The position numbers and the translations under genes are program-made. A DNA stretch of 7,521 nt, taken from positions 1 through 7,521 of the forward strand of contig RECT01000225.1 in NCBI GenBank assembly GCA_007693875.1, in the 5' to 3' direction. The notes under the pieces are model-generated. The model saw only the letters and a list, made by a program, of their open reading frames with translations, did no database searches and was not told the DNA's origin. The stretch comes from Spirulina sp. DLM2.Bin59 (GTDB lineage: Bacteria; Cyanobacteriota; Cyanobacteriia; Cyanobacteriales; Spirulinaceae). Below, one piece after another: positions 4,552 to 7,521 of the stretch (positions are counted from its first letter, which is position 1; each line of letters begins with the position of its first letter).

Positions 4552-6567
4552 ATGCAGTTGCGGCTCAGTAGGTTTCCCTATGGTCGCCTGATTCTCTGGT
4601 TAGGTGTATTGATCATCAGTTGTCTTGTGCCAGTTCAGGCTCAACTGCTCCAGGGACAAACTCAGGCCACCCTCTTCCCCCTCACCGAACATTGGCAATA
4701 CCACTGGGATCGCCTCGAATCTGAGCCGGAACCCACCCGGGATTCCCAGGTTTGGCAGGCGATCGCCCCTCCCCAGCGGCTCAGTGTTCCCCCGGGAGCC
4801 GAGGCCCTTTGGCTGGCCATCCCCCTCCCAGAAACACAATTGGCCTTCCCCGCCCTCTATTTCCAAGGCATTCCTCACATCCTCGAAGCCTCCATCAACG
4901 GCGAAGTAATCTATATTTTCGATGAACTCACCGCCAACAACACACTGAAACACAAAGAAGGTGAATTCCCGATCATTGCCCTCCGACCGGAACACCACGG
5001 CCAAACCCTCTTGATCCGCAGCTATGTGGCCGGTCAATCTAGCATCAGTCTTGGCTACGATGGTCGATTGCTGTACGGCAAAAAGCCCCATTTATTTCGT
5101 CAGTTAGTGCTACGGGATAGCATTCGCTTAATCCTCGGATTCTTCTTTATTACCTGTGGGTTTTTCCCCCTCGTCATCAGCCTATTTCGCGAAACCGATT
5201 CCATTTATGGTTCCTTCAGCTTCGTTGCCTACCTGATTGGCATCTATACCATCAGTACAGCCCAAGTGATTCGCCTCCTTTTTGACTACAGCATCCTTTG
5301 GACGTTCATCCACCATGGTGTATTTCACCTCTTACCCGTGAGCCTAGGCTTCTTTTTTGAACATGTTTTTGGTCTGGGGCCAAAAAAGCTAATTCGACGG
5401 CTTTGGCAAGTCCATTTACTTTATGCTCCCCTGGCATTAATCCTTGCCGGGGCTGAAATCATCACCTGGAAAACCGCCGCCTTTCCTACCCAAATGGGAG
5501 CATTACTCACCGCCTCCGTCATTATTATCTTGGCGATTTGGAAAGCCCACAAAGGCAACCCTGAAGCCAAAGCTTTATGTTTGGGTCTGGCTTTATTTTT
5601 AGCCTGTACCATGTATGACATTCTCAATCATCTCTACATGATTTTTCCCTGGCGTTTGCAACTATATCCCTGGGGAATGTTATTTTTTTTAATTGGTTTA
5701 GCCTTTATTTTAGAGCGCCGCTTTATTGAAGCTGAAAACCATCTCAAAGCCTATGCCCAGGCTTCTGATCGCTTTGTACCCCATGAATTTTTACAGTTTT
5801 TAGGCAAAACCAGCATTATCGATGTGCAATTGGGAGATCAAGTTGAGCAGGAAATGACGGTACTATTTTCCGATATTCGCTCCTTTACGAGTATTTCCGA
5901 AAGTATGCCCCCCAATCGCAATTTTAATTTTCTCAATGCCTATTTAAGGAAAGTTAGCCCAGTGATTCGCGAGCATGACGGGTTTATTGATAAATATATT
6001 GGCGATGCGGTGATGGCTTTATTTCCCCAGCGGGTAGAGGATGCTGTGGGGGCGGCGATCGCCATGCAAAAAGCCCTCCACACCTTCAACCAAGAAATCC
6101 GCGCCGAGGGCTACCCCGCCATTAACATCGGTATTGGTCTCCATCGGGGGACATTAATGCTCGGCACCATTGGGGAAGAACAACGGATGGAAACCACCGT
6201 CATCGCTGATGCGGTGAATCTGGCCTCCCGTTTAGAAGAATCCACAAAACGCTTTGGGGCAGACTTGATCATTAGCCGTAAAACCCTAGAACAAATGGCA
6301 AACCCGGATCAGTTTGCCTGGCGATACCTGGGCAAAATCATGGTAAAGGGGAAAAAGGAATCGGTGGAAATTTGCGAAATTTATGAGTCGGATCCCCCCC
6401 GATTAAAGGCGTTTAAACGAGAGACGCGATCGCAATTTGAGCAGGGTATCCACCTCTATGATCAAGGGGAAATTGAGCAGTCAGCGGCCATCTTCAAAGC
6501 CCTCTGGGAAACCAACCCAGAGGATACGGTGGCGCACCTCTGCCTCTTGCGTTGCAACCATCTTTAG
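4552..6567 (+). CDS. Receptor-type class III adenylate cyclase (signal peptide, 7TMR-DISM-like sensor, cyclase domain, TPR-like tail)
   Basis: The enzyme makes cAMP from ATP and is built as a membrane receptor. Numbering is from the outer ATG at 4519 (682 residues); I prefer the ATG at 4552 (671 residues) because of its ribosome site. Residues 12-41 form a signal peptide (LILWLGVLIISCLVP, then VQAQ). Residues 42-200 are an outside beta-sandwich resembling the 7TMR-DISM extracellular domain. Seven hydrophobic helices span about 203-400. The cyclase domain (about 440-622) has metal-binding Asp452 (FSDIRSF) and Asp496 (DKYIGDAVMALF), ATP-selecting Lys492 and Thr560 (TTVIADAVN), and transition-state Asn567 and Arg571 (VNLASRLEE), so it should be active and prefer ATP to GTP. 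The usual VIGDAVN reads VIADAVN. Residues 637-682 resemble one TPR-like repeat (QFEQGIHLYDQGEIEQSA), a tail common in cyanobacterial cyclases. The ligand is unknown. The gene ends 7 nt from the convergent hflX stop. Confidence 0.92.
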   Translation: MQLRLSRFPYGRLILWLGVLIISCLVPVQAQLLQGQTQATLFPLTEHWQYHWDRLESEPEPTRDSQVWQAIAPPQRLSVPPGAEALWLAIPLPETQLAFPALYFQGIPHILEASINGEVIYIFDELTANNTLKHKEGEFPIIALRPEHHGQTLLIRSYVAGQSSISLGYDGRLLYGKKPHLFRQLVLRDSIRLILGFFFITCGFFPLVISLFRETDSIYGSFSFVAYLIGIYTISTAQVIRLLFDYSILWTFIHHGVFHLLPVSLGFFFEHVFGLGPKKLIRRLWQVHLLYAPLALILAGAEIITWKTAAFPTQMGALLTASVIIILAIWKAHKGNPEAKALCLGLALFLACTMYDILNHLYMIFPWRLQLYPWGMLFFLIGLAFILERRFIEAENHLKAYAQASDRFVPHEFLQFLGKTSIIDVQLGDQVEQEMTVLFSDIRSFTSISESMPPNRNFNFLNAYLRKVSPVIREHDGFIDKYIGDAVMALFPQRVEDAVGAAIAMQKALHTFNQEIRAEGYPAINIGIGLHRGTLMLGTIGEEQRMETTVIADAVNLASRLEESTKRFGADLIISRKTLEQMANPDQFAWRYLGKIMVKGKKESVEICEIYESDPPRLKAFKRETRSQFEQGIHLYDQGEIEQSAAIFKALWETNPEDTVAHLCLLRCNHL

Positions 6568-6574
6568 AGCCACC

Positions 6575-7521
6575 CTACACCAACGCCAGCAACCGTTGGC
6601 GGAGCGTCTCAAAGCCGATGCGCTCCCGCGCTGCCACATAAACCGCATCGGGATAGAGGGATTTTGCCAATTCCAGGGTTTCACTCTCCACCTGATCCAG
6701 CTTATTAAAGGCCAACAACGTCGGCCCCGGCGTGATTTCCATCTCGCCAATAATCTCCTCCACAGCCTTGATCTGATGCTGCCAAGCGGGATGGGACAGA
6801 TCCACCAGATGGAGCAATCCATCGGCCTCTGTCACCTCCTCCAACGTGGCGCGAAAGGCATCAATGAGGGCAGGGGGTAGCTCATGGATAAACCCGACGG
6901 TATCCGTGAGCAGGAGCATGGCCCGCGTGCCATCTTCGTTGTCGATGACGAGGCGGCGGGTGGTGGGGTCGAGGGTGGCAAAGAGTTGATCAGCGGTGTA
7001 AACCGTGGCATTGGTGAGGGCATTGATCAGCGTTGATTTCCCGGCGTTAGTGTAGCCGACGATCGCCACCGTGGGCACTTCCTGCTTTTGCCGTTGTTGG
7101 CGCATCCGGGAGCGGTGGGATTGCAATTGATTCACTTCTTTTTGCAAACGGGTGAGGCGGCGTTGGATTGTGCGCCGCTCCGTTTCCAGCTTCGTTTCCC
7201 CTGGCCCCCGGGTGCCGATCCCCCCCCCCAGGCGGGACATGGCTTGACCCCGACCGGTGAGCCGAGGCAGTTGGTAGGCCAATTGGGCTAACTCCACTTG
7301 CAGTTTCCCCGCTTGGGATTGGGCCCGCTGGGCGAAAATATCGAGGATCACTTCGGTGCGATCGACCACCCGGAGGCCAATGCGCTGCTCTAAATTGCGG
7401 GTTTGGGCGGGGGACAGATCTCGGTCAAAGACGATCAGATTGGCCCCCAAGGTTTGGGCCGCTAGGGCAATATCCTGCACCTTCCCGGCTCCCACCACCG
7501 TTTGGGGGTGGGGGCGCGATC
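6575..7521 (-). CDS. hflX: Ribosome-associated GTPase HflX, C-terminal part (runs off right edge)
   Basis: HflX is an Obg-class GTPase that binds the large ribosomal subunit and splits stalled or stressed 70S ribosomes. Visible are 314 residues of the C-terminal side. The HflX domain includes TVVGAGKVQDI near the right edge, then the signature GGGIGTRGPGETKLETERR and a basic coiled-coil linker. The G domain follows: G1 VGYTNAGKST (about 7031-7060), G2 in FATLDPTTRR, G3 DTVGFI (6887-6904), G4 NKLD (6695-6706), and a G5 region reading VAARERIG instead of the more usual SA(K/L)-type motif. The reading frame continues past 7521 with Arg-Pro-His-Pro-Gln-Thr, the expected family sequence, so the GTG at 7498 is an internal valine, not a start. 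The protein ends soon after the G domain (LRQRLLALV), with no long C-terminal extension. It is convergent with the adenylate cyclase gene; 7 nt separate the stops, leaving no room for a terminator between them. Confidence 0.95.
   Translation of the reverse strand, partial: SRPHPQTVVGAGKVQDIALAAQTLGANLIVFDRDLSPAQTRNLEQRIGLRVVDRTEVILDIFAQRAQSQAGKLQVELAQLAYQLPRLTGRGQAMSRLGGGIGTRGPGETKLETERRTIQRRLTRLQKEVNQLQSHRSRMRQQRQKQEVPTVAIVGYTNAGKSTLINALTNATVYTADQLFATLDPTTRRLVIDNEDGTRAMLLLTDTVGFIHELPPALIDAFRATLEEVTEADGLLHLVDLSHPAWQHQIKAVEEIIGEMEITPGPTLLAFNKLDQVESETLELAKSLYPDAVYVAARERIGFETLRQRLLALV

Larger units (their letters stand above)
293..6433. repeat. HIP1 highly iterated palindromes (GCGATCGC), twelve dispersed sites
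   Basis: Perfect octamers start at 293, 960, 1599, 2385, 3361, 3463, 4064, 4306, 4363, 4759, 6055 and 6426. This is about one per 630 bp, against one per roughly 65 kb expected by chance at even base composition. HIP1 is a cyanobacterial genome signature. Five of the twelve fall in the methyltransferase gene; only the site at 960 is outside coding sequence. Confidence 0.95.

Noticed and set aside
4600..5091. Minus-strand frame of 163 codons inside the adenylate cyclase gene
   Set aside because: It lies opposite the signal peptide and extracellular domain of a well-supported gene and shows no family resemblance.

Overview
The window is chromosomal DNA from a cyanobacterium. Three things point there: twelve perfect copies of the HIP1 octamer GCGATCGC in 7.5 kb, a membrane protein of the apparently cyanobacterium-restricted DUF3172 family, and cyanobacterial-type SdhA and class III adenylate cyclase sequences. 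I cannot fix the genus. Short tandem heptamers and dispersed repeats between the genes fit a repeat-rich, possibly filamentous, species. I see no tRNA, rRNA, CRISPR array, transposase, phage gene or integrase.

Left part, all on the minus strand, read from right to left: a DUF3172 single-pass membrane protein (3123-2551), a retropepsin-like RimB-type protease (2397-1918), the ATP-grasp glutamate ligase RimK (1890-985), and the first 244 residues of the succinate dehydrogenase flavoprotein SdhA (734 to beyond the left edge). rimB and rimK are 27 nt apart and probably form an operon. Related families in proteobacteria work together to add glutamates to ribosomal protein S6 and to tune that modification. 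Two copies of a 29-bp dispersed repeat lie in direct orientation on either side of rimB-rimK. A tandem heptamer repeat lies just upstream of rimB.

Middle, plus strand: a 378-residue methyltransferase with the layout of protein arginine methyltransferases but without the usual catalytic glutamate and THW motifs (3268-4404), preceded by a near-perfect Shine-Dalgarno. After a 147-bp gap comes a receptor-type class III adenylate cyclase (4552-6567). It has a signal peptide, an outside beta-sandwich, seven membrane helices, a cyclase domain with all key residues, and a C-terminal TPR-like tail.

Right edge, minus strand: the C-terminal 314 residues of the ribosome-associated GTPase HflX (from beyond 7521 to 6575), converging on the cyclase gene with only 7 nt between stop codons.

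Most genes are housekeeping or signalling genes of recognisable families. I found no convincing wholly new multi-gene system. The items most worth a second look are the divergent PRMT-like enzyme with its extra C-terminal domain, the 7TM receptor cyclase, the repeat-flanked rimB-rimK pair, and the four-cysteine DUF3172 protein.
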